A stretch of 64,000 nucleotides of DNA, taken from positions 434,001 to 498,000 of the forward strand of contig CBDDFV010000009.1 in assembly GCA_965227335.1 (NCBI GenBank). Direction: 5' to 3'. Both the position numbers and the translations under genes were made by a program. This DNA is from CBDDFV01 sp965227335. Its GTDB lineage: Bacteria; Planctomycetota; Phycisphaerae; Phycisphaerales; SM1A02. The notes under the pieces were generated by a model, which saw nothing but the letters and a program-made list of their open reading frames with translations, was not told the origin of the DNA and made no database searches. Below, in pieces: positions 26,191-34,605 of the stretch; within the stretch, counting starts at the first letter, position 1, and every line of letters starts with the position of its first letter.

Positions 26191-27711
26191 ATGACCGCTC
26201 GACCCGCCGCGAAGAACCGGGCTCGCCAGACCTCCCGCTCCCTCCGTCGCCCGCTGCTCTTCCTCGCGGCGGCCCTCGCCCTCCTGATCCTCTGGTTCGG
26301 GTTCGAGGTCGGACGCGTCTATTTTGGTGAACCGACGATCACCATGGACGCCAACGCGGAGCTGAACGCGATCGCCCTCGGCGGTCTCGCCGATCCCGCC
26401 GACCTCGCCGTTCATCGCGAGGCGTGGACGGTGTTCGACGACCTCACGGAGCGCGCCCAGAGCCTGCTGCGCGAACGGGAGGAGGCGTGGGAGCAGGCGC
26501 TGTTCGACAATCCCGGTGAATCCGAATCGCCGATCATCAACGCGTACCACGACTGGGCGCAGTTCGGGCAGGCGGACTTCGATCCCGACGCCGCGCAGAA
26601 GGAGATCGAATCTCTCCGGCGGCTCGCCGAGGCCGGGATCTTCGCGGATCTCGACGCGTACGCGGCGGGGCCGGTCGGGCTGCGGTCGTTCGACGCCGAG
26701 CAGGGCGTCTTTGCGACGCTCATGCCCGAGCTCAGCCGCGCCCGCGGACTCGCGAAGGCGTGCGTCGCCGGCATGCGGATGGCCGCGCTCGACGGCGACG
26801 CCGAGGCGCTCGACCAGTGGCTCGCCCGCGTGATTGCGCTCGATCGCACGATGGCCGCCCAGCCGATTCTCATCAACCTGCTCGTGGCCGGCGCGATCCA
26901 GCAGGTCTGGCTCAACGAACTGCACCAGATCCTGATGGAGATCGAACTGACCGAGACCGAGGCGCGGCGGCTGCTCGCTCGCGTCCGGACCGCGACCTCG
27001 ATCAATCCCGCGCTCGCCGTGGAAGGCGAACGGATCGGCTTTCTCGACGTCATTCAACGCACCCACACGGATTCCGGCGGCGGACGCGGCTTCTGCCAGC
27101 CGTGGCGGCTCCAAACCCTCGGCGTGAACGCCGGCGGCCCCGCCGGAGGACGAAACATCATCAGCGCGGCGTACGGTCGCTTCGTCATGGCGAGCCGGCA
27201 GGAAACCGTCCGCTACTACGAGTCGTACATCAACGCCGTCCGTCAGTACATGAAGACGCCGCCCGCTCAGCGTGCCTTCAGTTCACCCGACGCCGGCCTC
27301 GCCCGGTTGCCCCGTCGTCAGATGATGCTCCGACTGCTCGCCCCCGCCATGACCCGCGCGATCGACAGCGGGCTCGACATGCAGTCGCGTCTTGGCGCGC
27401 TCGAACTCGCGTGCGCCGCCGCCGTCCATCGCGCTCGGACCGGCGTGTGGCCGGCTTCCGCGGACGAACTCGTTCCCGATCTGCTCGACGCCGCGCCGAC
27501 GGATGAATACGGCATGCCGTTGATCTTCCGGCCCGTGACCGCTGATCCGGCGGGCCGGCCGTATCTCGTCTACAGCGCGGGCGAGAATCTCGCTGACGAC
27601 GGCGGTCAGCCGGACGACGGAGAATCGCCGTCCGGCGGGCCGGCGCCCAACGGCGTTGATGATGAGGGTTTCAACCGCGCCCGTCCGCCCGGACCGGCGA
27701 GCGGCGGGTGA
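26191..27711 (+). CDS. Single-pass membrane protein of unknown function
   Basis: A protein of 506 residues. A basic N-terminus (RQTSRSLRRP) is followed by one membrane segment (about residues 21-42); the rest is presumably outside the cytoplasm and rich in alpha-helix (Ala, Leu, Glu, Arg). The C-terminal part has ALELACAAAVHRARTGVWP then DEYGMPLIFRP, which resembles the tail of planctomycetal pseudopilin-like or DUF1559-style proteins but is not diagnostic. The last 50 residues are Gly/Pro/Asp-rich. No Shine-Dalgarno is visible, but a -10-like hexamer lies just upstream. It is convergent with hppD. Confidence 0.65.
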   Translation: MTARPAAKNRARQTSRSLRRPLLFLAAALALLILWFGFEVGRVYFGEPTITMDANAELNAIALGGLADPADLAVHREAWTVFDDLTERAQSLLREREEAWEQALFDNPGESESPIINAYHDWAQFGQADFDPDAAQKEIESLRRLAEAGIFADLDAYAAGPVGLRSFDAEQGVFATLMPELSRARGLAKACVAGMRMAALDGDAEALDQWLARVIALDRTMAAQPILINLLVAGAIQQVWLNELHQILMEIELTETEARRLLARVRTATSINPALAVEGERIGFLDVIQRTHTDSGGGRGFCQPWRLQTLGVNAGGPAGGRNIISAAYGRFVMASRQETVRYYESYINAVRQYMKTPPAQRAFSSPDAGLARLPRRQMMLRLLAPAMTRAIDSGLDMQSRLGALELACAAAVHRARTGVWPASADELVPDLLDAAPTDEYGMPLIFRPVTADPAGRPYLVYSAGENLADDGGQPDDGESPSGGPAPNGVDDEGFNRARPPGPASGG

Positions 27712-27720
27712 GCTGCGCGA

Positions 27721-28902
27721 TCAGAGGTTGCCGCGCCGATCCTGTTCGAGTTCGAGGGCTTCGAAGAGCGCCTTGAAGTTGCCTTTGCCGAAGCTCTGGC
27801 TGCCGCGCCGGCAGATGATCTCGAAGAACAGCGTCGGGCGATCCTGCAGCGGCTTGGTGAAGAGCTGGAGCAGGTAGCCCTCGTCGTCCGCGTCGACCAG
27901 GACGCCCAGGTCCTTGACCTTCTCGTGGTCTTCCTTGACGGTCCAGCCGAGCTTGCTGACGCGGTCCCACACGGAGTCGTAGTACGCTTCCGGGATGGTG
28001 AGGAAGTCGACGCCGCGATTCCGGAGCGCCGCCACCGAATGCAGTTCGTCGTCGGTGCGGAGCGCGAGGTGCTGTACGCCCGGCGTCATGTCGTGCCACT
28101 CAAGGTACTCGAGGATCTGGCTCTTCTTCTTGCCTTCCGCCGGCTCGTTGATCGGCATCTTGATCAACTGGTTGCCGGACGCCATCACCTTCGACATCAG
28201 CGCCGAGTACTCGGTCGAGATGTCCGCATCGTCGAAGTGCTTGAACATCGAGAAGCCGAGCACGTTCTCGTACCACTCGACCCAGTAGTTCATCTTCCCT
28301 TCCTCGACGTTCCCGACGAGGTGGTCGACGTACTTCAGGCCGCACGGGTGCTTCTTGTTGTAGTCGTTCAGCGCGAAGTTCCCGACGGGCGCGAACTTCG
28401 GCAGGAACGTCCCGCCCTGCTTGACCTTCGGGAGCTCATACGCGCCGCTGCGGCTGATGAACGTGTGAATGACGCGGCCGTAGGTCTTGACGCCGGCCAT
28501 CGTCACCGCGCCGTTCTCGTCCGAAATCTCGATCGGCTCGTACGCCGACTCGCCGCCGTTCTTCATCGCCGTCTCGTACGCGGCGGTCGCGTCGAATACG
28601 GTCAGGGCGACGTCCTTCACGCCGTCGCCGTACCGACCGACCTCCGCGTTCGCCGGGTGATCCGGCGTCAGGCCCGTGGTCAGCAGCAGCCGGATGTTTC
28701 CCTGCGTCAGCAGGTAGCTCGCCTCCTGTCGGCTCCCCGTCGTGAGATCGGAGTACTGCTCGACCTGGAAGCCGAAGGTGTGCGCGTAGAATGTCGCGGC
28801 CTGCTTGGCGTTGCCGACGTAGAAGCGCACGTGATCGACGTCGATCAACTGCAGCGGGTCCGCGCTGGTGGCGGTGTCCGTCGAGGTCTGAGCGGTGGTC
28901 AT
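27721..28902 (-). CDS. hppD: 4-hydroxyphenylpyruvate dioxygenase
   Basis: An Fe(II) enzyme of 393 residues that converts 4-hydroxyphenylpyruvate to homogentisate. It has two vicinal-oxygen-chelate domains. The iron ligands are His in YVDHLVGNV, His in GVQHLALRTDD and Glu in FFEIICRRG. The C-terminal QSFGKGNFKALFEALE is typical. The start at 28902 has GGGAGAAG about 8 bases upstream; an in-frame extension to 29223 would run through the divergent promoter region and reads as noise. It feeds hmgA and fahA. It is divergent from the groES-like gene. Confidence 0.95.
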   Translation of the reverse strand: MTTAQTSTDTATSADPLQLIDVDHVRFYVGNAKQAATFYAHTFGFQVEQYSDLTTGSRQEASYLLTQGNIRLLLTTGLTPDHPANAEVGRYGDGVKDVALTVFDATAAYETAMKNGGESAYEPIEISDENGAVTMAGVKTYGRVIHTFISRSGAYELPKVKQGGTFLPKFAPVGNFALNDYNKKHPCGLKYVDHLVGNVEEGKMNYWVEWYENVLGFSMFKHFDDADISTEYSALMSKVMASGNQLIKMPINEPAEGKKKSQILEYLEWHDMTPGVQHLALRTDDELHSVAALRNRGVDFLTIPEAYYDSVWDRVSKLGWTVKEDHEKVKDLGVLVDADDEGYLLQLFTKPLQDRPTLFFEIICRRGSQSFGKGNFKALFEALELEQDRRGNL

Positions 28903-29011
28903 GAGACGACTTCTCCCTGACTTCGTCACGCCCGCGGACGCGACGAGAAGTTGCAATGAAATCCGGGGCCGCGGGCCGCTCGCGAGAGGGCCGTCGCAAC
29001 CGAAGAACACC

Positions 29012-29040
29012 ATTCTAGCGGACGGAACCGGCGGGTCGAA
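29012..29040 (-). promoter_or_regulatory. Candidate hppD promoter
   Basis: On the minus strand TAGAAT (plus 29012-29017) matches five of six -10 bases. TTCGAC (plus 29035-29040) lies 17 bases upstream as a weak -35. The leader to the hppD start would be about 100 bases. Confidence 0.4.
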
Positions 29041-29042
29041 CG

Positions 29043-29072
29043 GGGGTCTCGACCCCATTTCGCGGCTATCAT
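29043..29072 (+). promoter_or_regulatory. Inverted repeat and -10-like hexamer before groES
   Basis: GGGGTC-TC-GACCCC (29043-29056) is a perfect inverted repeat. TATCAT (29067-29072) follows it and lies eight bases before the groES ATG, which has no Shine-Dalgarno. The repeat would cover the -35 region, so it could be an operator; this is inference. Confidence 0.35.
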
Positions 29073-29080
29073 GCCCGCAT

Positions 29081-29398
29081 ATGGCCAAATCCGAGACCAG
29101 ATCCGATTCGATCGAGACCGTCGAACCCGTCGGCAACCGTGTCCTCATCCGAAAGGACGCCGACAAGAAGGTCACCAAGGTCGGCATCCATCTGCCCGAC
29201 AAGATCGAGATCCCCACCCTCACCGGACGCGTGGTCGCGATCTCCGCCCAGGTGGAGAACGATATCGACTACCCGATCAAGCAGTACGACAAAGTCCTGT
29301 TCAACCCCAAGCACGGCATCCCGGTCGATTTCGAGGGCGACAACCGCCTCTTCGTCATCCCCGTCGAGGATGTCGTCGCCGTCTTCCGCAAGAACTGA
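29081..29398 (+). CDS. GroES-like co-chaperonin
   Basis: A protein of 105 residues with the GroES fold pattern: PVGNRVLIRKD, a loop VGIHLPDK in place of the usual GGIVLP mobile loop, TGRVVAIS, QYDKVLFNPKHGIPVDF and VIPVEDVVAVF. The mobile loop keeps only part of the hydrophobic tripeptide that docks on GroEL (Ile-His-Leu). No groEL lies nearby; instead aroA starts eight bases after the stop. It may be a divergent paralogue of the main GroES. The start at 29081 lacks a Shine-Dalgarno but has a -10-like TATCAT close upstream. Confidence 0.8.
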   Translation: MAKSETRSDSIETVEPVGNRVLIRKDADKKVTKVGIHLPDKIEIPTLTGRVVAISAQVENDIDYPIKQYDKVLFNPKHGIPVDFEGDNRLFVIPVEDVVAVFRKN

Positions 29399-29405
29399 GC
29401 CCGCC

Positions 29406-30728
29406 GTGGACCGCCGCGCGGCTCGCCCCGACGCCCTCCCCGACCCGCTCCCCGTGCCGGCCCGGCCCGGCCCGTTCGACGCCCGTGTGCGCCTGCCCGG
29501 CTCCAAGTCGCTCACCAATCGCGCGGCCGTCCTCGCCGCGCTCGCCCACGGCGAATCCACCCTCCGACATCCCCTCCGCAGCGATGACTGCGACCGACTC
29601 CTCGACGCCCTCGAAACACTCGGGGCCGGCGTCGAACGCCGCGACGACCACGTCGTCATTCGCGGCGTCGCCGGACGCTTCCCGCGCGGCGGATCCGTCA
29701 ACCTCCACGAAGGCGGCACGCCGACCCGCTTCATGATCGCCGCCGCGACGCTCGCCAACGCCCCCGTCGTCGTCGACGGCGCCCCCCGCATGCGCGAACG
29801 ACCCGTCGCCGAAGGCGTCGACCTCCTCCGCCAACTCGGCGCGCAGATCGAATACCCCGAGACCGACGGCCGACTCCCCGTCCGCATTCACCCGCAACGC
29901 CCGCGCGGCGGCCCCCTCACCGTCGGACGCACCGCCTCCAGCCAGTTCATCTCCGCCATCATGCTCATCGCCCCCTGGCTCGATGAACCGACGACGATCA
30001 CCTTCGCCGATCCGCCGACCAGCCGGTCCTATCTCGAGCTCACCGCCCATGAGATGCGACGGTGGGGGATCGACATCGCGCTCGACGACCACCACATCAC
30101 CATCACCGCCGCCCCGGTGCGCGCCCTGAAGACCACCGTCGAGATCGACGCCAGCAGCATCGTCTACCCGCTCGTCGCCGCCGCCGTCATCCCCGGCGCC
30201 CGCGTGACGATCGACGACCTGCCCGTCGGTTCCGTCCAGCCCGATCTCCTGTGCATCGACGTGCTCGAACGGATGGGGATGCAACGCGACGGCGAGGCGT
30301 TCATCGGACCGCCGACCCTGCGGGCCGTTGAAGCCGATCTCGAACTCGCGCCGGACGGGGCGCTCGCGATCGCCGCCGCGTGCGCACGGGCGGACGGCGT
30401 CTCGACGCTCACCGGCCTCCGCACCCTTCGCGTCAAGGAAACCGACCGCATCGCCGCCCTCGCGCACGAACTCGAAGCGATCGGCTGCCGCGTCGAGGCG
30501 AGCGACAACGCCCTCACGATCGACCCGGCCGGCGCCCACGACGAACCGGTGACGATCCGGACGTACCACGACCATCGGATGGCGATGGCGTTCGCATCGA
30601 TCGCCCTCGCGCGGCCGGGGATCTCGATCGAGAATCCCGCCTGCGTCGCCAAGAGCTTCCCCGGCTTCTGGGAGATGCTGGCCGGGCTCGCCGACGCCGC
30701 GCAGCCGGGGTCGCGGGAGATACACTGA
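29406..30728 (+). CDS. aroA: 3-phosphoshikimate 1-carboxyvinyltransferase (EPSP synthase)
   Basis: An enzyme of 440 residues in the shikimate pathway; it transfers enolpyruvyl from PEP to shikimate 3-phosphate. Motifs in order: LPGSKSLTNRAAVLAALA, EGGTPTRFMIAA, RMRERPVAEGVDLLRQLGA, SSQFISAIML, RTLRVKETDRIAALAHELE and YHDHRMAMAFA. The GTG at 29406 is chosen because it lies seven bases after the groES stop and fits the family length; no good Shine-Dalgarno is visible, so an alternative start is possible. The ABC transporter gene follows six bases after its stop. Confidence 0.92.
   Translation: MDRRAARPDALPDPLPVPARPGPFDARVRLPGSKSLTNRAAVLAALAHGESTLRHPLRSDDCDRLLDALETLGAGVERRDDHVVIRGVAGRFPRGGSVNLHEGGTPTRFMIAAATLANAPVVVDGAPRMRERPVAEGVDLLRQLGAQIEYPETDGRLPVRIHPQRPRGGPLTVGRTASSQFISAIMLIAPWLDEPTTITFADPPTSRSYLELTAHEMRRWGIDIALDDHHITITAAPVRALKTTVEIDASSIVYPLVAAAVIPGARVTIDDLPVGSVQPDLLCIDVLERMGMQRDGEAFIGPPTLRAVEADLELAPDGALAIAAACARADGVSTLTGLRTLRVKETDRIAALAHELEAIGCRVEASDNALTIDPAGAHDEPVTIRTYHDHRMAMAFASIALARPGISIENPACVAKSFPGFWEMLAGLADAAQPGSREIH
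30721..30726 (+). promoter_or_regulatory. -10-like hexamer at the end of aroA
   Basis: TACACT lies in the last codons of aroA, eight bases before the ATG of the ABC transporter gene, which lacks a well-placed Shine-Dalgarno. It could give the transporter its own short-leader transcript. Confidence 0.25.
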
Positions 30729-30734
30729 CCGTTC

Positions 30735-32561
30735 ATGAGTGACTTCTGGCGGCTCGTCCGCATGCTCTTCGGCCGACACAAGCTCATCTTCGCATGGGCG
30801 TGGGTGTTTGCGTTCGTCAGCGCGGCGGGCGTGGGGGTCGGTCTCCTCGCGTTCGGTCCGATTCTGAAGCTCATTATCGGGGAATCCGGCGCCGCGCTGC
30901 CGCAACTCGCCCGCAATTACAACGCCAATCCCGAGACGTGGTTCACGATTCCCGAGGGGCTCATCACCCAGCTGCCGGCCGAGCGCTTCGGCGGGGTGGT
31001 CCTGATCGTCGTGGGGCTCGGTCTGCTCACAGTGATCGGCGCGGTGGCCAACTTCATGCACCAGTACCTGAGCATGACGCTGGTGGCGCGGGTGATCGCG
31101 GACGTCCGCCGCCGCGCGTTCGAACACGTCCTCGCCCTGCCCCTGCCGACGGTCTCCGCCCGCGGTCCGTCGGAGTTCGTCTCTCGGATCGTCCGCGACA
31201 CGGTCGAGCTTCAGCGCGGCCTGATCGCCCTCACGAGCAAGGCCGTCGCGCATCTGACCAAGGGCTTCGCCGCGCTCGTGGTCGCGTTCATCGTCGACAT
31301 CCGGCTCTCGCTGCTCGCGATCATCGTCGCCCCGATTCTCGGCGTCGTCATCCGCAAGATCGGCAAGCGGATCCGGCGCGGCACGCGGCGTTCGCTCGAA
31401 TCCCAGGAACACCTGCTCCGCATCGCCAGCGAGACCATCGGCGGCCTTCGCGCCGTCAAGGCGTGCACCGCGGAGCAGGACGCGACCGATCGCTTCGTCG
31501 TCGTCAACGAACAGGTCGTGCGCGAGGAACTCAAGATCCGCACCGCCCGCGCGCTCTCGCCGCCGATCGTCGAGACGCTCGCGGTGTTCGCCATCGCCGG
31601 CCTCTGCCTGATCGCGGCGAAGCAGATCATCGACGGCTCGATGGCGTTCGAGTCGTTCATCGTGACGCTGACGGCGCTCGGCATCGCCGGCGCCTCGTTT
31701 CGTCCGTTGGCGGGGCTGATCAACGAGATGCAGGCGTCGTCGGCGCCCGCCGCGCGGGTGCTGGAGACGCTCGATCTCGAGCCGGAGCGCGACCCGCCCG
31801 GCGCCGTCGATCCGCCCCGACACGCGGCGTCGATCACGTTCGACAACGTCGCGTTCACGTACCCGGAAGCGCCGCAGCCCGCGGTGCGCGGCGTCACGCT
31901 GACCGTCAACCACGGCGAACGCGTCGCGATCGTCGGCCCGAACGGGTGCGGCAAGACGACGCTCGTCTCGATGCTGCCCGGACTGCTGACGCCGACGTCG
32001 GGCCGGGTGCTGATCGATGATGTCGACATCGCCGGCGTCCGCCGCGCGGCGTTGCGTCGGCAGATCGGCGTCGTCACGCAGGAGACGATTCTCTTCCGCG
32101 GCTCGGTCGCCGAGAATCTGGCGTACGGGGTCGACGCGGTGACGCGGGAGCAGATCACCGACGCCGCTCGTCGCGCGCACGCCCACGACTTCATCGAGAA
32201 GCTCACCGGCGGCTACGACGCGGACCTCGCGGAGCAGGGGGCCTCACTCTCCGGCGGCCAGCGCCAGCGTCTCGCGATCGCCCGCGCTATCCTGCGCGAC
32301 CCGGCGATCCTGATCCTCGACGAAGCGACGAGTCAGATCGACGCGGAGTCCGAGGACCAGATCAACCAGGCGATCAACGAGTTCACCGCCGACCGTACGG
32401 CGCTGATCATCGCCCACCGACTCTCGACCGTCCTGCACGCCGACCGCATCGTCGTGATGGACGCCGGCGCGATCGTCGACCAGGGCGTGCATGATGCGTT
32501 GCTGCAGCGGTGTGATCTGTACCGGCGGTTGACGAATACGCAGTTGATCGCGGCGAAGTAG
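30735..32561 (+). CDS. ABC transporter, fused membrane and ATPase domains (MsbA type)
   Basis: A half-transporter of 608 residues that would work as a dimer in the inner membrane. The membrane domain (about residues 1-330, six helices) precedes the nucleotide-binding domain: Walker A GPNGCGKTT, Q-loop VVTQET, signature LSGGQRQRLAIARAIL, Walker B LILDEATSQ and switch His in IIAHRLST. The layout is that of lipid, peptide or drug exporters such as MsbA. The start is six bases after aroA. A strong hairpin follows the stop. The substrate is unknown; lipid A or lipid flipping is possible. Confidence 0.9.
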   Translation: MSDFWRLVRMLFGRHKLIFAWAWVFAFVSAAGVGVGLLAFGPILKLIIGESGAALPQLARNYNANPETWFTIPEGLITQLPAERFGGVVLIVVGLGLLTVIGAVANFMHQYLSMTLVARVIADVRRRAFEHVLALPLPTVSARGPSEFVSRIVRDTVELQRGLIALTSKAVAHLTKGFAALVVAFIVDIRLSLLAIIVAPILGVVIRKIGKRIRRGTRRSLESQEHLLRIASETIGGLRAVKACTAEQDATDRFVVVNEQVVREELKIRTARALSPPIVETLAVFAIAGLCLIAAKQIIDGSMAFESFIVTLTALGIAGASFRPLAGLINEMQASSAPAARVLETLDLEPERDPPGAVDPPRHAASITFDNVAFTYPEAPQPAVRGVTLTVNHGERVAIVGPNGCGKTTLVSMLPGLLTPTSGRVLIDDVDIAGVRRAALRRQIGVVTQETILFRGSVAENLAYGVDAVTREQITDAARRAHAHDFIEKLTGGYDADLAEQGASLSGGQRQRLAIARAILRDPAILILDEATSQIDAESEDQINQAINEFTADRTALIIAHRLSTVLHADRIVVMDAGAIVDQGVHDALLQRCDLYRRLTNTQLIAAK

Positions 32562-32574
32562 TCCTCGATAGACA

Positions 32575-32604
32575 ACGCCGCGACGGGCGATCCCGTCGCG
32601 GCGT
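32575..32604. terminator. Strong hairpin between convergent genes
   Basis: ACGCCGCGACGGG and CCCGTCGCGGCGT form a perfect 13-bp stem with a CGAT loop. It lies 14 bases after the ABC transporter stop and 35 bases from the end of the convergent coiled-coil gene. No T-run follows, but it is well placed to end transcripts from both sides. Confidence 0.65.
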
Positions 32605-32639
32605 CCTCGATTGCGTGTGGTTCGTGCGAGTCCGTCCGC

Positions 32640-33569
32640 TCAGCCCGCCATCTGCGTGACCAGCACGACGCCCGCGATCGCGGCGCCGGCGAGGCACGCG
32701 CCGCCGCAGCAGATCACCGCGGCGATCATCCAGCGGTGCGACTTCGTGAACGCGTTCACCAGCATCGTCTCGCGATCGGCGTTCTGCTTCATCAGCTCCG
32801 CCGTCCGCTCGCGGGTGTCGCGGTTCGACTTCGCGAGCTCCGAGACAGCGCCCTGGAACGTGTCGATCGACTTCGTCAACTGCGCCGACGTCTGCGTGTT
32901 GTTCTCGAGCTGCTGCTGCACCAGGCCCAGCACGTCGGCGTGCGAACTCGTGGCTTCGCTGATGCGGGCGAGGGCGTTGTTGAACGCGTCTTCACGCGAA
33001 CGCGAATGCTCGAGATGATCGGAGATGACGTCCAGCAGCCGCGCGTTCTGACGGTTGATCTCCGGCAGCGCCCCGAGCGCCTCGGGCATCTCGCCCATCA
33101 GCTCGACCAGCCGGTCCGTCCGCGCCGCCTGGCGATCGAGGTGATCGGAGATCTTCGAGACCAGCCCGATGACCTCCTGGTACCCCTTCTGCAGTTCCGC
33201 GACCGACTTGGAATCGCCCTTCCGGAGCAGCTTGCCCGACTTCGCCTCCGCGTCCTTCTCCGGCGCCTTCCCGGCGTCCTTCGTCGGCATCGGCTTCGTT
33301 TCGATCATCGGACCGTCCGCCGCCGCCGCCTTCGGGGCGAGGGAGACCGGACCGTTCGCGTCGGACGATTCCGTCGACAGCCGATGCGGCGCGCCGTTGG
33401 TCCGCGGGCCGGACGGCGTCTCGTTCTTCTGCGTCCGCTCGGCCGCCCGGGTCGCCGCGGCGAGACGCTCCGCCTGCGTGCCGACCAGCGTGGACGAGTC
33501 GCCCTCCGGGACGGCCAGCTCCGGCTTCTTCTTCGAGAACATGTTCTTGATGGGGGAAAACAGGGTCAT
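32640..33569 (-). CDS. Coiled-coil protein with C-terminal membrane anchor
   Basis: A protein of 309 residues. The first 115 residues are polar and low in complexity, with a Lys-rich start (MFSKKK). Residues about 120-275 are predicted helical coiled coil (Gln, Asn, Glu, Leu heptads). A hydrophobic Cys/Gly/Ala-rich segment at about 281-305 (AAVICCGGACLAGAAIAGV) is probably a tail anchor, leaving the long N-terminal part in the cytoplasm. Parts of the helical region recall chemoreceptor signalling helices, but no conserved hairpin tip is present. The start at 33569 follows AGGAG at good spacing. The function is unknown. Confidence 0.72.
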   Translation of the reverse strand: MTLFSPIKNMFSKKKPELAVPEGDSSTLVGTQAERLAAATRAAERTQKNETPSGPRTNGAPHRLSTESSDANGPVSLAPKAAAADGPMIETKPMPTKDAGKAPEKDAEAKSGKLLRKGDSKSVAELQKGYQEVIGLVSKISDHLDRQAARTDRLVELMGEMPEALGALPEINRQNARLLDVISDHLEHSRSREDAFNNALARISEATSSHADVLGLVQQQLENNTQTSAQLTKSIDTFQGAVSELAKSNRDTRERTAELMKQNADRETMLVNAFTKSHRWMIAAVICCGGACLAGAAIAGVVLVTQMAG

Positions 33570-33687
33570 GGAGGACTCCTTTCCTCGTCTCACTCGGGCC
33601 CGCCGGATCCATCCGGCTTCGCCCCGGCCCGAGGCATCCGTCCGAGGTCGTGTTCGGTGACTCAGTTCAAGTTAGGATTGCTCCGAC

Positions 33688-34605
33688 ATGCGACAGCCGC
33701 GGCGCAATCATCTCGTCACCCTCCTTATCGTCATCGGCGGCCTTTTCGCCTTGACGGATTGCGCAAAACAAGCGCAACCCCCGACCTCCGGCGCGGCGGC
33801 GCACCCGAACGGGTCGGCCGTGCGCCTCGTGTCCCTCAGTCCCGCCGTCAGCAGCACCCTCGCCCGGCTCGGAGCGGCCGACCTGATCGTGGGACGCACG
33901 CCCTGGTGCGCCGCCGCGCCGGATGACGTTCCCGTCGTCGGCACCCTGAACGACTTCGACGCGGAACGCCTCGTCCGCCTCGACCCGACGCACCTGCTCG
34001 TGCAGCCGCCCGCCGCGGGACTCGATCCCGACCTCGCCGCCCTCGCCCAACAGCACGGCTGGACCATCCGCACCTGGTCGATCAACACCATCCCCGATAT
34101 CCGCACCCTCATCCGCGACCTGCCGACGCTCCTGCCGCCGGATGACCCCCGCCGAGCTGCTCTCGACAGCGCGGCCGCCGACCAGATCGCCCGCATCGAT
34201 GACGCCCTCACGCCGCCCTCCGCCGCGGATCGCTGGACGCAGCCGACCCTCTTCCTCTTCGGCGACACCCCGCTCGGGGCCTTCGGGACCGACACCTACC
34301 TCCACGACATCTGGACCGCCCTCGGCGGTGTCAATGCGACGACGACGTCCGGCTGGATCGCGGACCTGTCGCTCGAGGATGTCGTGCGCATGAACCCCGC
34401 GGCGGTGATCCGGGTCACGTCAGGCGCGGCGGGCCCGGATCCGCTCGGTCCGCTGGCGACGCTGGAGATCGACGCCGCGCATGACGGACGCGCCGCGACC
34501 CTCGCCCATCCGGAGGCGATGCTGCCGTCCGCGGGCGTCGCCGACGTCGCGGCGGCGTTGCGCGAGATCATGCGCACCTTCGCGCACGAGGCGAACGCCC
34601 CATGA
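33688..34605 (+). CDS. Periplasmic substrate-binding protein, BtuF/FepB type
   Basis: A protein of 305 residues. The N-terminal hydrophobic segment (LVTLLIVIGGLFALTDC) ends with Cys near residue 25; the residue before it is Asp, so the lipobox is atypical. The mature part has the cobalamin/siderophore-binding pattern: VRLVSLSPAVSSTLARLGA, IVGRTPWC, VVGTLNDFDAERLVRLDPTHLLV and GGVNATTTSGW. It belongs to the helical-backbone metal-chelate receptor family. Its stop overlaps the permease start (ATGA). The ligand (vitamin B12, heme or Fe-siderophore) cannot be settled; no B12 riboswitch was seen in the 118 bases upstream. Confidence 0.88.
   Translation: MRQPRRNHLVTLLIVIGGLFALTDCAKQAQPPTSGAAAHPNGSAVRLVSLSPAVSSTLARLGAADLIVGRTPWCAAAPDDVPVVGTLNDFDAERLVRLDPTHLLVQPPAAGLDPDLAALAQQHGWTIRTWSINTIPDIRTLIRDLPTLLPPDDPRRAALDSAAADQIARIDDALTPPSAADRWTQPTLFLFGDTPLGAFGTDTYLHDIWTALGGVNATTTSGWIADLSLEDVVRMNPAAVIRVTSGAAGPDPLGPLATLEIDAAHDGRAATLAHPEAMLPSAGVADVAAALREIMRTFAHEANAP

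Noticed and set aside
29355..32186. A 943-codon open frame on the minus strand
   Set aside because: It lies opposite aroA and the ABC transporter, both of which have complete family motifs; its Arg/Asp/Gly-rich composition is shadow-like.
33570..33687. Possible cobalamin riboswitch before the BtuFCD-type operon
   Set aside because: The gap is only 118 bases and I see no B12-box or paired core elements.
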